Assembly (NCBI GenBank): GCA_023391695.1
Contig: JAEWAK010000073.1
Coordinates: forward strand, 111,544 to 175,543
Source: Bacillota bacterium
Lineage (GTDB): Bacteria; Bacillota; Clostridia; Lachnospirales; Lachnospiraceae
Length of the DNA: 64,000 nucleotides
Reading direction: 5' to 3'
Shown: positions 18,565 to 27,924 of the stretch, piece by piece
Position numbering within the stretch: the first letter of the stretch is position 1
Layout of the letters: every line of letters begins with the position of its first letter
The notes under the pieces: generated by a model
Databases searched by the model: none
What the model saw: the letters and a program-made list of their open reading frames with translations, nothing else
Told to the model about the DNA's origin: nothing
Translations under genes and position numbers: made by a program

Positions 18565-19445
18565 TGGATCAGGCAGAACAGTTAAGAAATATCATTAAAA
18601 AGCAGATCCCGTCCAGGAAAATTGCCCGGGTAATCACGGTAACCAGCGGAAAAGGCGGTGTCGGAAAGTCTAATATCTCTGTTAACTTAGGTATACAGAT
18701 GAGCAGACTGGGACAGCGGGTAATCATCCTGGATGCTGATTTTGGATTAGCTAATGTGGAGGTTATGCTTGGGATCAGACCCAGGTATAATTTAGCTGAT
18801 TTAATGTTTCGTGGGAAAGGGCTTCAGGATATCATTACAAAGGGACCTGACAATATAGGTTTTATTTCTGGCGGTTCCGGCATTCATGAGTTAGCGAATA
18901 TAACAAGAAGCCAAATTGTTTTTTTGACACAGAAATTATATGAATTGGATGAATTGGCTGATGTGATTATTATAGATACGGGGGCAGGAATCACGGACAG
19001 TGTTTTGGAATTTGTTACCGCAAGTTCAGAAGTGTTATTAGTAGTCACTCCGGAGCCTACTTCCATTACGGATGCATATGCATTACTTAAAACCCTTAAT
19101 CGGAAAGGTGATTTTTCTACGGAAAATACGGTGATTAAAATGATTGCAAACCGGGTGGATTCCTATGAAGAAGCACGACAATTATATACAAAATTGAATT
19201 TAGTGGTAGAAAAGTTTTTAACTGTTAAAATGGAGTTTCTTGGTGCCGTTCCGCAGGACTTAAGTGTATCAAAAGCGGTAATGCAGCAGAAGCCCTATTC
19301 TACCTTATATCCAAATTCACCTTCTTCGAAAGCTATCTTCGAACTAGCCAATATGCTGTGCAATAATGTTTCTCCAAAAGTACATTCTGTGAATGGCATA
19401 GCTGGTCTTTTTTCTAATTTAATTCGTTTAAAATTTAAAAAATAG
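18564..19445 (+). CDS. flhG: Flagellum site-determining ATPase FlhG (MinD-like)
   Basis: A 293-residue MinD/ParA-family ATPase with deviant Walker A TSGKGGVGKSN at residues 27-37 and switch motifs LDADFGLANVEVMLG and IIIDTGAGITDSVLEFVT. FlhG restrains FlhF and regulates flagellar number. The N-terminal DQAEQLRNIIKKQ helix resembles the FlhF-activating motif of FlhG. Its C-terminal end is basic and hydrophobic, as expected of a membrane-targeting helix. Confidence 0.94.
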   Translation: MDQAEQLRNIIKKQIPSRKIARVITVTSGKGGVGKSNISVNLGIQMSRLGQRVIILDADFGLANVEVMLGIRPRYNLADLMFRGKGLQDIITKGPDNIGFISGGSGIHELANITRSQIVFLTQKLYELDELADVIIIDTGAGITDSVLEFVTASSEVLLVVTPEPTSITDAYALLKTLNRKGDFSTENTVIKMIANRVDSYEEARQLYTKLNLVVEKFLTVKMEFLGAVPQDLSVSKAVMQQKPYSTLYPNSPSSKAIFELANMLCNNVSPKVHSVNGIAGLFSNLIRLKFKK

Positions 19446-19463
19446 AGGGACGGAGGCAGTTAT

Positions 19464-20225
19464 ATGGTAAGTGACGTGGTATCCATAGGCGACAAACTGG
19501 AATTAAAAGCACTTAGTTTCAGTGAGAAAAAAATTGAAAATGGGAAAATTTATAAAAGCCAGGTTCTGGATTTTTTCAGTGAAGATACAGCAAGTATTTT
19601 AATGCCTATTGAAGGAGCCAGGGTGATTCCTTTAACGGTAGGTGATAAATACAATCTTTGCTTTTATACGAAAAGAGGACTTTATCAATGCAAAGCAGTC
19701 ATAACGGAACGGGGCCGCATTAATAATGTTTATGTACTGACCGTACAGTTTATTTCCGATTTGGATAAATTCCAAAGAAGGCAATATTACAGGCTTGAAT
19801 ACTTATTGGAATTTAAATATTGCATCATATCGGATATGGAAATATCCATTATGACAAGATTAAAGAATAATAATTTTAAAGATGAAGCGGAAAAACAAAA
19901 TTATATTAATTCTTTAGAGGGAATGAAAAGGGAATGGTTCCATGGAACCATTTTAGACATAAGCGGCGGCGGTGCCAGGTTTGTTTCCGAACAGAAACAT
20001 GAGCCGGATAATATGTTACAGATGTTATTGGAATTTAACAACCGTCTGGGAGCGAAAGAGTTTACGATACAGGCTATGATTATTTCTTCGGCTAAAATGA
20101 TAAATCGTCTTGGATTTTACGAACATCGCGTACAATTTATAGATATCTTTAAGGAAGAGCGAGAAGCTATAATTAAGTTTATATTTGAAGAGGAACGCCG
20201 GAAACGCAAAAAAGAAAAAGGATAA
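19464..20225 (+). CDS. PilZ-domain c-di-GMP receptor, YcgR type
   Basis: A 253-residue protein with an N-terminal YcgR/YpfA-type beta domain (residues 1-95) and a C-terminal PilZ domain (about 98-245). Both c-di-GMP-binding elements are visible: the RRQYYR motif (DKFQRRQYYRLEYLL) and DISGGGARF (DxSxxG). Such proteins slow or stop the motor when c-di-GMP rises by touching MotA or the C-ring. Its place between flhG and cheB supports a motility brake. A stretch of about 30 charged residues is inserted between the two motifs. Symbol left blank because ycgR/motI/dgrA names vary by lineage. Confidence 0.88.
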   Translation: MVSDVVSIGDKLELKALSFSEKKIENGKIYKSQVLDFFSEDTASILMPIEGARVIPLTVGDKYNLCFYTKRGLYQCKAVITERGRINNVYVLTVQFISDLDKFQRRQYYRLEYLLEFKYCIISDMEISIMTRLKNNNFKDEAEKQNYINSLEGMKREWFHGTILDISGGGARFVSEQKHEPDNMLQMLLEFNNRLGAKEFTIQAMIISSAKMINRLGFYEHRVQFIDIFKEEREAIIKFIFEEERRKRKKEKG

Positions 20226-20240
20226 ATGTATAAATGCGTG

Positions 20241-20273
20241 GGTTCGTGAGAACCGCTGTGACTGAATAGTCAC
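20241..20273 (+). repeat. Family C double hairpin, copy 2 (before cheB)
   Basis: Two adjacent stem-loops: GGTTC-GTGA-GAACC (20241-20254) and GTGACT-GAAT-AGTCAC (20258-20273), joined by GCT. It starts 15 bases after the PilZ gene stop and ends 35 bases before cheB. The same two-stem layout with changed stem bases occurs before cheY and recU. A run of six A follows rather than T, so on this strand it is not an intrinsic terminator. Confidence 0.65.
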
Positions 20274-20308
20274 AAAAAAGGGTGAAAGCAGTTTAATGGA
20301 GGCGGAAT

Positions 20309-21427
20309 ATGCAGAAAAAAGTTTTAATTGTTGATGACTCTGCACTCATGAGAAGAGTGCTCTCTGATATAATTAATTTAGATTCAAGATTTCATGTTAC
20401 AAAGGTAGCTACAGATGGACTGGAAGCTCTAAATCTATTGGTCCAGGATCAAGAAGTATATGACGCCATAATATTAGATATCAACATGCCTAAGATGAGC
20501 GGCTTGGAATTACTGGAGCAGTTGGAAAGGAATAAGATTAAGGTTACGGTGATAATTGTAAGTACCGTAGCGAAAGAAGGCGCAAAAGAAACAATTCGTG
20601 CTTTGGAATTAGGAGCTTTCGACTTTGTAACGAAACCGGACAGCTTTTTCGACGTTAAAAGTGATAGTTTTAAAAATAAAATTATTGACTGCCTGGTAAT
20701 TTCAACGAAATTGTACCAGATCTCCGCTGAGGACATAAACTTAAAGGAGCAGCCGGCCATAAAAAAAACTGTCCCCATTGAATCTAAAAAAAAGCCGGTA
20801 ATTCAATTAATTAAGGAAGAGAGACCTATAAACAGGGTAACTGATTCCAAGAGGTTAGTGGCAATTGCCTGTTCCACCGGCGGACCGAAGGCACTTCAGC
20901 AGGTGATCCCCCTGTTAACCGAGAATTTAGGCTGCAGCGTATTAATAGTCCAGCATATGCCGGAAGGATTTACAGCTTCCCTTGCGAACCGGCTGGATGA
21001 AATGAGCCAGATTAAGGTTAAGGAAGCAGAAGACACGGAAGAGATAAAAAACGGTGTGGCTTACATTGCAAAAGGCGGCAGCCAGATGCGGTTAATCCGG
21101 TCGGAGAATGGCAAACAGCGGTTGTCGGTCACGGTCGAAGCTGCAAGAAACGGATTAAAACCTTGTGCAGATATTATGTATGAATCATTAATGCAGTCTG
21201 ATTTTGAGGAAATTACCTGTGTTGTTTTAACCGGTATGGGCGGTGACGGAACCAAAGGGATCAAACAGTTAAAAGAGAAAAAGAATATTTATGTAATAGC
21301 ACAGGATGAAGCAACCAGTACGGTTTACGGCATGCCAAAGGTAGTAGCTGAGGCAGGCCTTGTGAATGAAATTGCTCCGTTAGGGCAGATAGCCGGTGCT
21401 ATACTAAAGAATCTGGGGGTGCAATAA
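20309..21427 (+). CDS. cheB: Protein-glutamate methylesterase/glutaminase CheB
   Basis: CheB removes methyl groups from chemoreceptors during adaptation. The receiver domain (residues 1-120) has phospho-acceptor Asp57 in IILDINMPKMSG. After a Lys/Pro-rich linker, the esterase domain (about 185-372) carries the catalytic Ser in ACSTGGPKALQQVIP, the His in IVQHMPEGF, and MGGDGTKGI with the active-site Asp. All three catalytic residues are present. The cognate methyltransferase cheR is not in this window. Confidence 0.96.
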   Translation: MQKKVLIVDDSALMRRVLSDIINLDSRFHVTKVATDGLEALNLLVQDQEVYDAIILDINMPKMSGLELLEQLERNKIKVTVIIVSTVAKEGAKETIRALELGAFDFVTKPDSFFDVKSDSFKNKIIDCLVISTKLYQISAEDINLKEQPAIKKTVPIESKKKPVIQLIKEERPINRVTDSKRLVAIACSTGGPKALQQVIPLLTENLGCSVLIVQHMPEGFTASLANRLDEMSQIKVKEAEDTEEIKNGVAYIAKGGSQMRLIRSENGKQRLSVTVEAARNGLKPCADIMYESLMQSDFEEITCVVLTGMGGDGTKGIKQLKEKKNIYVIAQDEATSTVYGMPKVVAEAGLVNEIAPLGQIAGAILKNLGVQ

Positions 21428-21428
21428 G

Positions 21429-23519
21429 ATGGACGTTAGTCAATATCTTGAGATTTTTATCGATGAAACAAAAGAACATTTGCAAAGCCTGAATGAACAA
21501 TTGCTGGTTTTAGAGACGGAGCCGGAAAATTCTGAAACCATCAATGAGATATTCAGGGCGGCCCATTCCTTAAAGGGAATGGCGGGTACCATGGGTTATA
21601 AAAGGATGCAGCGCCTAACCCATGATATGGAGAACGTTTTCTCCGAGATAAGAAACGGCAAGATGAGTGTTACGGCAGATCTTGTAGATGTTTTATTTAA
21701 AGGTCTGGATGCTCTGGAAGCATATTTAAGCAATATCCAGGAAAGTGCTGATGAAGGCACTGAAGATTATGAAGATATAATCAATCAGTTAAATACTATA
21801 CTAAATATCGGCTTAGGAAAAGAAACCGCGAAAGAAGCCCCAAAAGACGTTCCGGAAGCTGCGGTATCTGCTGTGTCAGCTGCAGATTCTTCCGAAGGAG
21901 CCGAATTAAAGTACAAAAACCTGACCATAGCCGAATACGAAAGAAGAGCCATCAGTAAGGCCGACGCCATGGGAATCAATGCATATGGCATCACGGTATA
22001 TATTCAGGAATACTGCATATTAAAAGCGGCAAGGGCATTTTTAGTATTTAAAGCCTTGGAAGAATTAGGAGACGTTATAAAATCCCAGCCTGAAGTGCAG
22101 GATATTGAGGATGAAAAATTCGACCTTGATTTTAGTATAATAATTCTGACGAATGCAAGTGTGGACAAGATAAAAAGCATGATTATGAGCGTTTCTGAAA
22201 TAAAGGACGCAGTCGTAGAAAAAATCAGCGTAGATATGAATGATGACTTGGATATGGCAGAAGAGAACAATGCGGCTGCGGACGCAAACCAGGAAAAAAC
22301 AGTTGCTTCAGCCGGAAAAGCCGGTGCCGCCGCTGCAAAACAGCAGACAGCTAAACCGGTCGTAAACCGCTCCGTTCGTGTTGATATTGAAAAACTGGAT
22401 GTTTTAATGAATTTGGTAAGTGAGTTGATCATTGCCAAGAACGGCCTTGTTTCCATCAGTTCCAATGATAAAAATACGAAAAGTGAATCCGGTTTTAATG
22501 AACAGATCGAGTATCTGGAACGGGTTACCACCAATCTTCATGAATCGGTTATGAAAGTCCGGATGGTTCCTATTGAAAGTGTTGTGAACCGTTTCCCGAG
22601 AATGATCCGGGATTTATCCAAAAAACTGGATAAGAAGATGGAACTGTATATGACCGGTGAAGAAACGGAACTTGACCGTACCGTTATTGATGAAATCGGC
22701 GATCCTTTAATGCATCTGCTGCGTAATGCGGCTGACCACGGTCTGGAAAGTAATGAAGAACGTGCCGCTGCAGGCAAACCTTCCGCAGGTTCCATATTCC
22801 TGGATGCTTATCAGGATGGTAATAATGTTGTAATAGAAGTAAGGGATGACGGAGCCGGTATCAATGTTGAAAAAGTTAAGAAAAAAGCAGTTGAAAAAGG
22901 TACCATAACGGAAGAACAGGCCGATGTGATGACGGATAAGGAGATTATCGATTTACTATTCAAGCCAAGCTTTTCTACGGCGGAAGTAATATCCGATGTT
23001 TCCGGAAGGGGCGTCGGACTTGATGTGGTAAAAACCAAGATTGAAGCTCTTGGCGGTGATATTGAGGCAAAAACAAAATTAGGTGAAGGCAGTAATTTTA
23101 TTATCCGTCTGCCGTTAACTTTGGCTATTATCCAGGCGCTTATGGTTGAACTCGGACCGGAAAAATATGCAATACCGTTAGGAAGCATACAGACAATTGA
23201 AGATGTTAAGAATTCTGAGATTAAATACGTTCATTCCAAAGAAGTCATTAACCTTAGAGGCAGCGTAATCCCGCTTGTCCGTCTGGATAGGATACTGGAA
23301 GTTCCGGAAACGGAAAAACAACAGGAAAACCTTACGGTTGTTATAGTTTCAAAGGGTGATCGCTTAGCCGGAATTATTGTGGATAATTTAATCGGACAAC
23401 AGGAAATTGTTATCAAGTCCATTGGTAAATACATCAATAATAACAAGATTATTGGTGGCGCAACCATCCTTGGGGATGGCGAAGTTGCCCTGATTCTTGA
23501 TGTAAATACTTTAGTCTAG
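21429..23519 (+). CDS. cheA: Chemotaxis histidine kinase CheA
   Basis: A 696-residue kinase with the CheA domain order: P1 HPt domain with phospho-accepting His46 (IFRAAHSLKGMAGTMGY), P2-like regulator-binding region (about 165-275), P3 dimerisation helices, P4 ATPase with NAADHG, DDGAG and GRGVGLDVVKTK, and C-terminal P5 CheW-like domain. It phosphorylates CheY and CheB. It begins two bases after the cheB stop. P2 is preceded and followed by Ala/Glu-rich linkers. Confidence 0.97.
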   Translation: MDVSQYLEIFIDETKEHLQSLNEQLLVLETEPENSETINEIFRAAHSLKGMAGTMGYKRMQRLTHDMENVFSEIRNGKMSVTADLVDVLFKGLDALEAYLSNIQESADEGTEDYEDIINQLNTILNIGLGKETAKEAPKDVPEAAVSAVSAADSSEGAELKYKNLTIAEYERRAISKADAMGINAYGITVYIQEYCILKAARAFLVFKALEELGDVIKSQPEVQDIEDEKFDLDFSIIILTNASVDKIKSMIMSVSEIKDAVVEKISVDMNDDLDMAEENNAAADANQEKTVASAGKAGAAAAKQQTAKPVVNRSVRVDIEKLDVLMNLVSELIIAKNGLVSISSNDKNTKSESGFNEQIEYLERVTTNLHESVMKVRMVPIESVVNRFPRMIRDLSKKLDKKMELYMTGEETELDRTVIDEIGDPLMHLLRNAADHGLESNEERAAAGKPSAGSIFLDAYQDGNNVVIEVRDDGAGINVEKVKKKAVEKGTITEEQADVMTDKEIIDLLFKPSFSTAEVISDVSGRGVGLDVVKTKIEALGGDIEAKTKLGEGSNFIIRLPLTLAIIQALMVELGPEKYAIPLGSIQTIEDVKNSEIKYVHSKEVINLRGSVIPLVRLDRILEVPETEKQQENLTVVIVSKGDRLAGIIVDNLIGQQEIVIKSIGKYINNNKIIGGATILGDGEVALILDVNTLV

Positions 23520-23531
23520 GGGGTGGAAACG

Positions 23532-23984
23532 ATGGAGGCAAATTTAATCGATTCGAAACAGTACATAGTAGTTAAGATTGGGATTGAGCAGTATGGCATT
23601 GATATTAAATACGTGGATAATATAGTAAGAATGCAGAGAATTACCAGAGTGCCCAAAGCCCAGCCATATTTCAAAGGTGTTATAAATCTTCGGGGTGAAA
23701 TTATACCGGTTATGAGTATGCGTCTTAAATTTGGGTTAGAAGACGATGTCATAAACAATGCTACAAGAATTATCATAATAAAATTGGAACCCCAGTCTGC
23801 GGTAGGAATTATTGTAGACGAGGTTAAGGAAGTTGTCACTTTGGACGATACAATGATTGAAAAAGTAACCAATAGTGCAGTGGAAGATAAAAATGGTTAT
23901 TTAAATGGAATTGGAAAGCATAAAGGCAGCTTAGTTTCTCTGTTAAATATTTCCAGTGTAATCATTGAGAAAGAAATAGTTTAA
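23532..23984 (+). CDS. cheW: Chemotaxis coupling protein CheW
   Basis: A 150-residue CheW-domain protein linking CheA to receptors. The signature KAQPYFKGVINLRGEIIPVM is present, preceded by YIVVKIGIEQYGIDIKYVDN. ATG 23532 is favoured because GGGGGTGG ends six bases upstream; an in-frame GTG at 23523 lies inside that RBS. Gene order cheA-cheW-cheC-cheD matches the Firmicutes pattern. Confidence 0.96.
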   Translation: MEANLIDSKQYIVVKIGIEQYGIDIKYVDNIVRMQRITRVPKAQPYFKGVINLRGEIIPVMSMRLKFGLEDDVINNATRIIIIKLEPQSAVGIIVDEVKEVVTLDDTMIEKVTNSAVEDKNGYLNGIGKHKGSLVSLLNISSVIIEKEIV

Positions 23985-23996
23985 GGGGTGTTACCA

Positions 23997-24611
23997 GTGT
24001 CAAACATTAACTTGGATCAGATAGACAGTATGCAGTTTGATGTATTAAGAGAGATTGGAAACATTGGCGCGGGAAATGCCACTACAGCCCTTTCAACCAT
24101 GATTAACGGCAAGGTCGATATGTGTGTCCCCAAAGTAGCTTTGCTGGAATTTAAAGAGCTTCCGGATATGGTAGGCGGTGCAGAAAATATTGTCGTCGGC
24201 ATATTGATAACCCTGGAAGGTGAAATTAATGGAATGATGATGTTCATGATGGAACAAAAGTCAGCATACCATCTGGTAAATCTTTTAATGGGGAAATCCA
24301 TGGAAGAGGAAAGCTTCACTGAAATGGAATTCTCGGCCTTAAAGGAGATTGGCAATATTATTGCAGGGGCTTATTTATCTTCCTTGTCAACATTAATTAA
24401 TATAAGGATTGATGCCAGTGTTCCTTATATGTCCATTGATATGGCGGGTGCTATTTTAAGTGTCCCGGCTATCGAATTTGGAAAAGTCGGTGACAAGGCC
24501 CTGATAATTGAAACACAATTCAGCAAAGACGATTCTGATGTAAATGGTTATTTTATTTTAATCCCTACTCTGGAATCATATGATGTTATATTAACATCTT
24601 TAGGATTATAG
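23997..24611 (+). CDS. cheC: CheY-P phosphatase CheC
   Basis: A 204-residue CheC protein with two phosphatase motifs: REIGNIGAGNATTALS and KEIGNIIAGAYLSSLS, each providing an E-x2-N pair. CheC dephosphorylates CheY-P and, with CheD, forms the adaptation feedback of the Bacillus-type pathway. GTG 23997 is chosen because GGGGTG (23985-23990) is spaced six bases before it; a GTG at 23988 overlaps that RBS. It sits directly before cheD. Confidence 0.94.
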   Translation: MSNINLDQIDSMQFDVLREIGNIGAGNATTALSTMINGKVDMCVPKVALLEFKELPDMVGGAENIVVGILITLEGEINGMMMFMMEQKSAYHLVNLLMGKSMEEESFTEMEFSALKEIGNIIAGAYLSSLSTLINIRIDASVPYMSIDMAGAILSVPAIEFGKVGDKALIIETQFSKDDSDVNGYFILIPTLESYDVILTSLGL

Positions 24612-24619
24612 GTGGGAAT

Positions 24620-25105
24620 ATGAGTGCAATAGTAAAAGTTGGAATGGCAGATTTGAATGTCTGCACAGCACCCAATGTGCTTACCACATTGGGTCTCGGT
24701 TCCTGTGTCGGGATCGTATTATATGATTCTCACACGAAAACCGCAGGAATGGTACACATAATGCTGCCGGACAGTACAAAAATTAGAAACAACGAAAATG
24801 CGGCTAAATTTGCCGATACGGGAATCGATGCCCTGATTGTTAAGCTAACAGCAATCGGGGCCAACCGAAACCGTCTGATTGCAAAGATCGCAGGCGGTGC
24901 CCAGATGTTTGCTTTCAATTCGAACAGTGACATGCTTCGTATTGGTGAACGGAATACGGAAGCAAGCAAATTAAAATTACAAGCGTTAGGTATAAGCATT
25001 ATTGCAGAAGATACCGGACTGGATTATGGCAGGACGATAGAATTTTATCCGGAGACCGGACAGTTATACATAAAATCAGTTGGAAAACCTTTAAAGGTAA
25101 TGTAA
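24620..25105 (+). CDS. cheD: Chemoreceptor glutamine deamidase CheD
   Basis: A 161-residue CheD with the active-site Cys in LGLGSCVGIVLYD and the His in GMVHIMLPDS, plus IAGGAQMF, all family signatures. CheD deamidates receptor glutamines and stimulates CheC. Nine bases separate it from cheC and a good RBS (AGGTGGGAA) precedes the ATG. Confidence 0.95.
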   Translation: MSAIVKVGMADLNVCTAPNVLTTLGLGSCVGIVLYDSHTKTAGMVHIMLPDSTKIRNNENAAKFADTGIDALIVKLTAIGANRNRLIAKIAGGAQMFAFNSNSDMLRIGERNTEASKLKLQALGISIIAEDTGLDYGRTIEFYPETGQLYIKSVGKPLKVM

Positions 25106-25161
25106 TTAATAAAGGGTTATGTGGAATAGATTAACATTGCCCGGTATCCGGTTTCATCTTA

Positions 25162-25195
25162 CATTTTTCTCAGATGTATATTTCAGAGAAAAATG
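25162..25195 (+). other. Stem-loop in the cheD leader gap
   Basis: Perfect ten-base arms CATTTTTCTC (25162-25171) and GAGAAAAATG (25186-25195) with a 14-base loop lie 7 bases before the RBS of the next gene. A shorter CCGGTATCCGG inverted repeat is at 25141-25151. No T-run follows on the plus strand. A local RNA fold affecting translation or decay of the small membrane protein message is possible. Confidence 0.5.
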
Positions 25196-25216
25196 ATTCA
25201 AGGAAGAGGTGATGAT

Positions 25217-25489
25217 ATGAGGGAAAGATATATTGCACCCGCCATAATGTTAATAGCAGGAGCAATAACCAGCATTTTAAATATTGTGCAGGGAATCGAA
25301 TTTTTAAAAGGCCTGGAACGGTTACTGATTGTACTGGTTGTATTTTATATTTTAGGAAAAATAGCAGCGGCTGTTATTAAAAAAGTAACAAGTATGGAGA
25401 AAAAGCCTGATGACACGGAAGAAACGGTCCAGGCAGAAGAGGAAGAAGAACAGATCACCGAGGATACAGCAGATACAAATAATCAATAA
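25217..25489 (+). CDS. Small two-helix membrane protein of unknown function
   Basis: A 90-residue protein with two transmembrane helices at about residues 7-27 and 32-55 (LLIVLVVFYILGKIAAAVI) and a very acidic C-terminal tail (EETVQAEEEEEQITEDTADT). I do not recognise a named function. ATG 25217 is preferred since AGAGGTG (25206-25211) precedes it; an upstream in-frame ATG at 25193 is in the hairpin arm. Position between cheD and sigD suggests co-expression with the flagellar operon. Confidence 0.75.
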   Translation: MRERYIAPAIMLIAGAITSILNIVQGIEFLKGLERLLIVLVVFYILGKIAAAVIKKVTSMEKKPDDTEETVQAEEEEEQITEDTADTNNQ

Positions 25490-25515
25490 ACACATGAAAC
25501 AGAAGGAGCACTATT

Positions 25516-26283
25516 ATGAACGCGGAATGCAGAGCTAAACTTTGGGAGGATTATAGTAAATATAAGACGACCGAAAGTCGCGAAAAAATCATAATTGAAT
25601 ACGCTGGTTTAGTGAAAATTGTGGCAGGGCGTTTAAGTATGTATTTAGGCTATAATGTGGAATATGACGATTTGGTCGGATACGGTATATTCGGACTGAT
25701 CGATGCTGTTGATAAATTTGACTATAGTAAAGGCGTAAAATTCGAAACCTATGCGAGTTTTCGGATACGCGGGGCTATATTGGATGAAATCCGGAAGATG
25801 GATTGGATACCCAGAACATTAAGGCAGAAGCAAAGAAAAATTGATGCGGCCTTTCATAAGATAGAATTCGAGCAGGGGAGAATTGCAACCGATGAAGAAG
25901 TAGCAAAAGAATTGGAAATTTCATTGGAAGAATTGGATGTATGGCAAAGTCAGACGAAAGTATCAAATCTCCTTTCTCTGGATGAGTATATGGAACAGGG
26001 CAGCGAGGTTAAAATGGAAGCAAGCCTCAGCGCCCAGTATGAGACACCGGAAAGGATTGTGGAGAAGCAGGAACTAAAGGAAATCCTGATTAAAACCCTG
26101 GATTCCCTGACGGAAAAAGAAAAAAAAGTAATTATATTATATTATTATGAAGATTTAACATTGAAAGAAATCAGTTCCATATTAGAAGTATCGGAATCAA
26201 GAATTTCTCAATTGCATACGAAAGCATTGCAAAAGATGAAGTTAAAGCTTGGCAATAATACGGATATACTAGTCAGGATTTAA
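25516..26283 (+). CDS. sigD: Flagellar/motility RNA polymerase sigma factor (FliA/SigD, sigma-28)
   Basis: A 255-residue sigma-70 family factor of the FliA/WhiG group. Region 2 is clear in YDDLVGYGIFGLIDAVDKFD with FETYASFRIRGAILDEIRKM, region 3 in EQGRIATDEEVAKELEIS, and region 4 helix-turn-helix in LTLKEISSILEVSESRISQL. It directs late flagellar and chemotaxis genes. The location at the end of the flagellar/chemotaxis operon is the same as in Bacillus subtilis. RBS AGAAGGAG is well spaced. Confidence 0.94.
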   Translation: MNAECRAKLWEDYSKYKTTESREKIIIEYAGLVKIVAGRLSMYLGYNVEYDDLVGYGIFGLIDAVDKFDYSKGVKFETYASFRIRGAILDEIRKMDWIPRTLRQKQRKIDAAFHKIEFEQGRIATDEEVAKELEISLEELDVWQSQTKVSNLLSLDEYMEQGSEVKMEASLSAQYETPERIVEKQELKEILIKTLDSLTEKEKKVIILYYYEDLTLKEISSILEVSESRISQLHTKALQKMKLKLGNNTDILVRI

Positions 26284-26300
26284 GTATAGGGGGAAGGCTT

Positions 26301-27911
26301 ATGGAGGATAGAAACAGTTTTTTCAGGCTTATCATTAAATCAGACGGAACATATTTAAGATTGTATCCGGCAACAGGGAACGGCAAACCGGTCAGTTATG
26401 ATGAAATCAACAATTACCTAACGGATAAGCGGATTTATGATTATGATATAAAATCGCTGGGTAAGGCTATTAACGCATTAAAGGAGCAGCCGGTTGAAGT
26501 AAAATTAACACCTGTCACAGTTTTACCGGAGAATGAGTACTTAGAAATATCAATTTCTCCGGACCGCATGTTTGCTGTCGGAAGGTTTTATCCGCCGTCA
26601 ACGAATGGCCAGCTTATGACCATGAATGATGCAATGAACAGTATAACCCAGGCAGGAATAAAGCATGGTATTTTAAAGAACAACCTTGATTCTTTCCTGT
26701 CTAACCGTAAATATTGTGAAGATTATATAATTGCCAGGGGAAGCAGTCCCGTAGAAGGCAGGGATGCAATCATTACTTACAATTTTAACACGGATAATAG
26801 CTTAAAACCTAAAATTAATGAGGACGGTTCCGTAGATTTCCACCAGTTGGATACCATCAGTTCCATTAATAAAGGCGATATCCTGGCAAGTTTAAGTCCC
26901 GCGGTACAGGGAAAAGCCGGTATGGATATATGCGGCAATACCATAACACCCAAAAAAGTTATAAACAGGATTTTAAAACATGGAAAGGATATTCACCTTT
27001 CCGAGGACGGACTGGTTATGTACTCGGATGTGAGCGGACATGCGGTATTGACGGCTGATAAGGTATTTGTAGCCAATACCTACGAAGTTTTTGCAGATGT
27101 GGATGCTTCCACCGGAGATATTGTCTATGAAGGCAATGTCACTGTCAAAGGAAATGTAATTACCGGATATTCCATTATGGCCAAAGGGGATATTATCGTA
27201 AACGGTGTAGTGGAAGGGGCTTCTTTGATTGCAGGGGGCCAGATCGTTTTAAAACGGGGCATGCAGGGAATGAGCAAAGGGAAGATGGAAGCCGGCGGCA
27301 ATATCATTACGAAGTTTATAGAAAACGCCCAGGTAAAAGCCGGCGGATATATTACGACAGAAGCTATCTTACACAGTAAAGTGTCTGCCAAAGGCGATAT
27401 CATTGTAGGAGGTAAAAAAGGGTTTATAACCGGCGGTGAAAGCCGGTCCGGAACAAGCATTACAGTAAAAAATGCCGGGTCTACAATGGGTACAAACACA
27501 TTATTGGAGGTTGGTATTGATCCTGGAATTATTGAAGAATTCCGAAGCCTTGAGAAAAGTATTATGAGTATGAATGCAGATATGGAGAAGCTGCTTCCAA
27601 TCCTTGATGCCTATAAGAAAAAGCTAAACTCCGGAGAAAAGTTATCCCGGGACAGGCTGGACTACATAAGGTTAGCTACTGAAAATTGTTTAGCCTTAAG
27701 AACTAAAATCAAAGAATCCGGTAATCGTTATGATCAATTACGGATCGAAATGAATAACAGCGAAGGCGGTATGATCAAAGTTGGGAATATTGCTTATCCC
27801 GGTGTTAAGATTGTTATTTCCAATGTAAACTATTACGTACGGAATGAAATACATTATTCCAAATTTGTACGTGACAGAGCAGATATTAAGGTTGTAGGAT
27901 TAGGAGTATAA
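26301..27911 (+). CDS. FapA (DUF342) family polymer-forming protein
   Basis: A 536-residue protein with a mixed N-terminal region followed by a long run of beta-helix-like repeats at about residues 255-400 (GDIVYEGNVTVKGNVITGYS, GDIIVNGVVEGASLIAGG) and a C-terminal coiled coil at about 410-480. This is the FapA/DUF342 architecture of polymer-forming beta-solenoid proteins often coded near flagellar or signalling genes. The biochemical function in Clostridia is not established. It follows sigD by 17 bases. Confidence 0.85.
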   Translation: MEDRNSFFRLIIKSDGTYLRLYPATGNGKPVSYDEINNYLTDKRIYDYDIKSLGKAINALKEQPVEVKLTPVTVLPENEYLEISISPDRMFAVGRFYPPSTNGQLMTMNDAMNSITQAGIKHGILKNNLDSFLSNRKYCEDYIIARGSSPVEGRDAIITYNFNTDNSLKPKINEDGSVDFHQLDTISSINKGDILASLSPAVQGKAGMDICGNTITPKKVINRILKHGKDIHLSEDGLVMYSDVSGHAVLTADKVFVANTYEVFADVDASTGDIVYEGNVTVKGNVITGYSIMAKGDIIVNGVVEGASLIAGGQIVLKRGMQGMSKGKMEAGGNIITKFIENAQVKAGGYITTEAILHSKVSAKGDIIVGGKKGFITGGESRSGTSITVKNAGSTMGTNTLLEVGIDPGIIEEFRSLEKSIMSMNADMEKLLPILDAYKKKLNSGEKLSRDRLDYIRLATENCLALRTKIKESGNRYDQLRIEMNNSEGGMIKVGNIAYPGVKIVISNVNYYVRNEIHYSKFVRDRADIKVVGLGV

Positions 27912-27924
27912 AGGAGGGATATGG

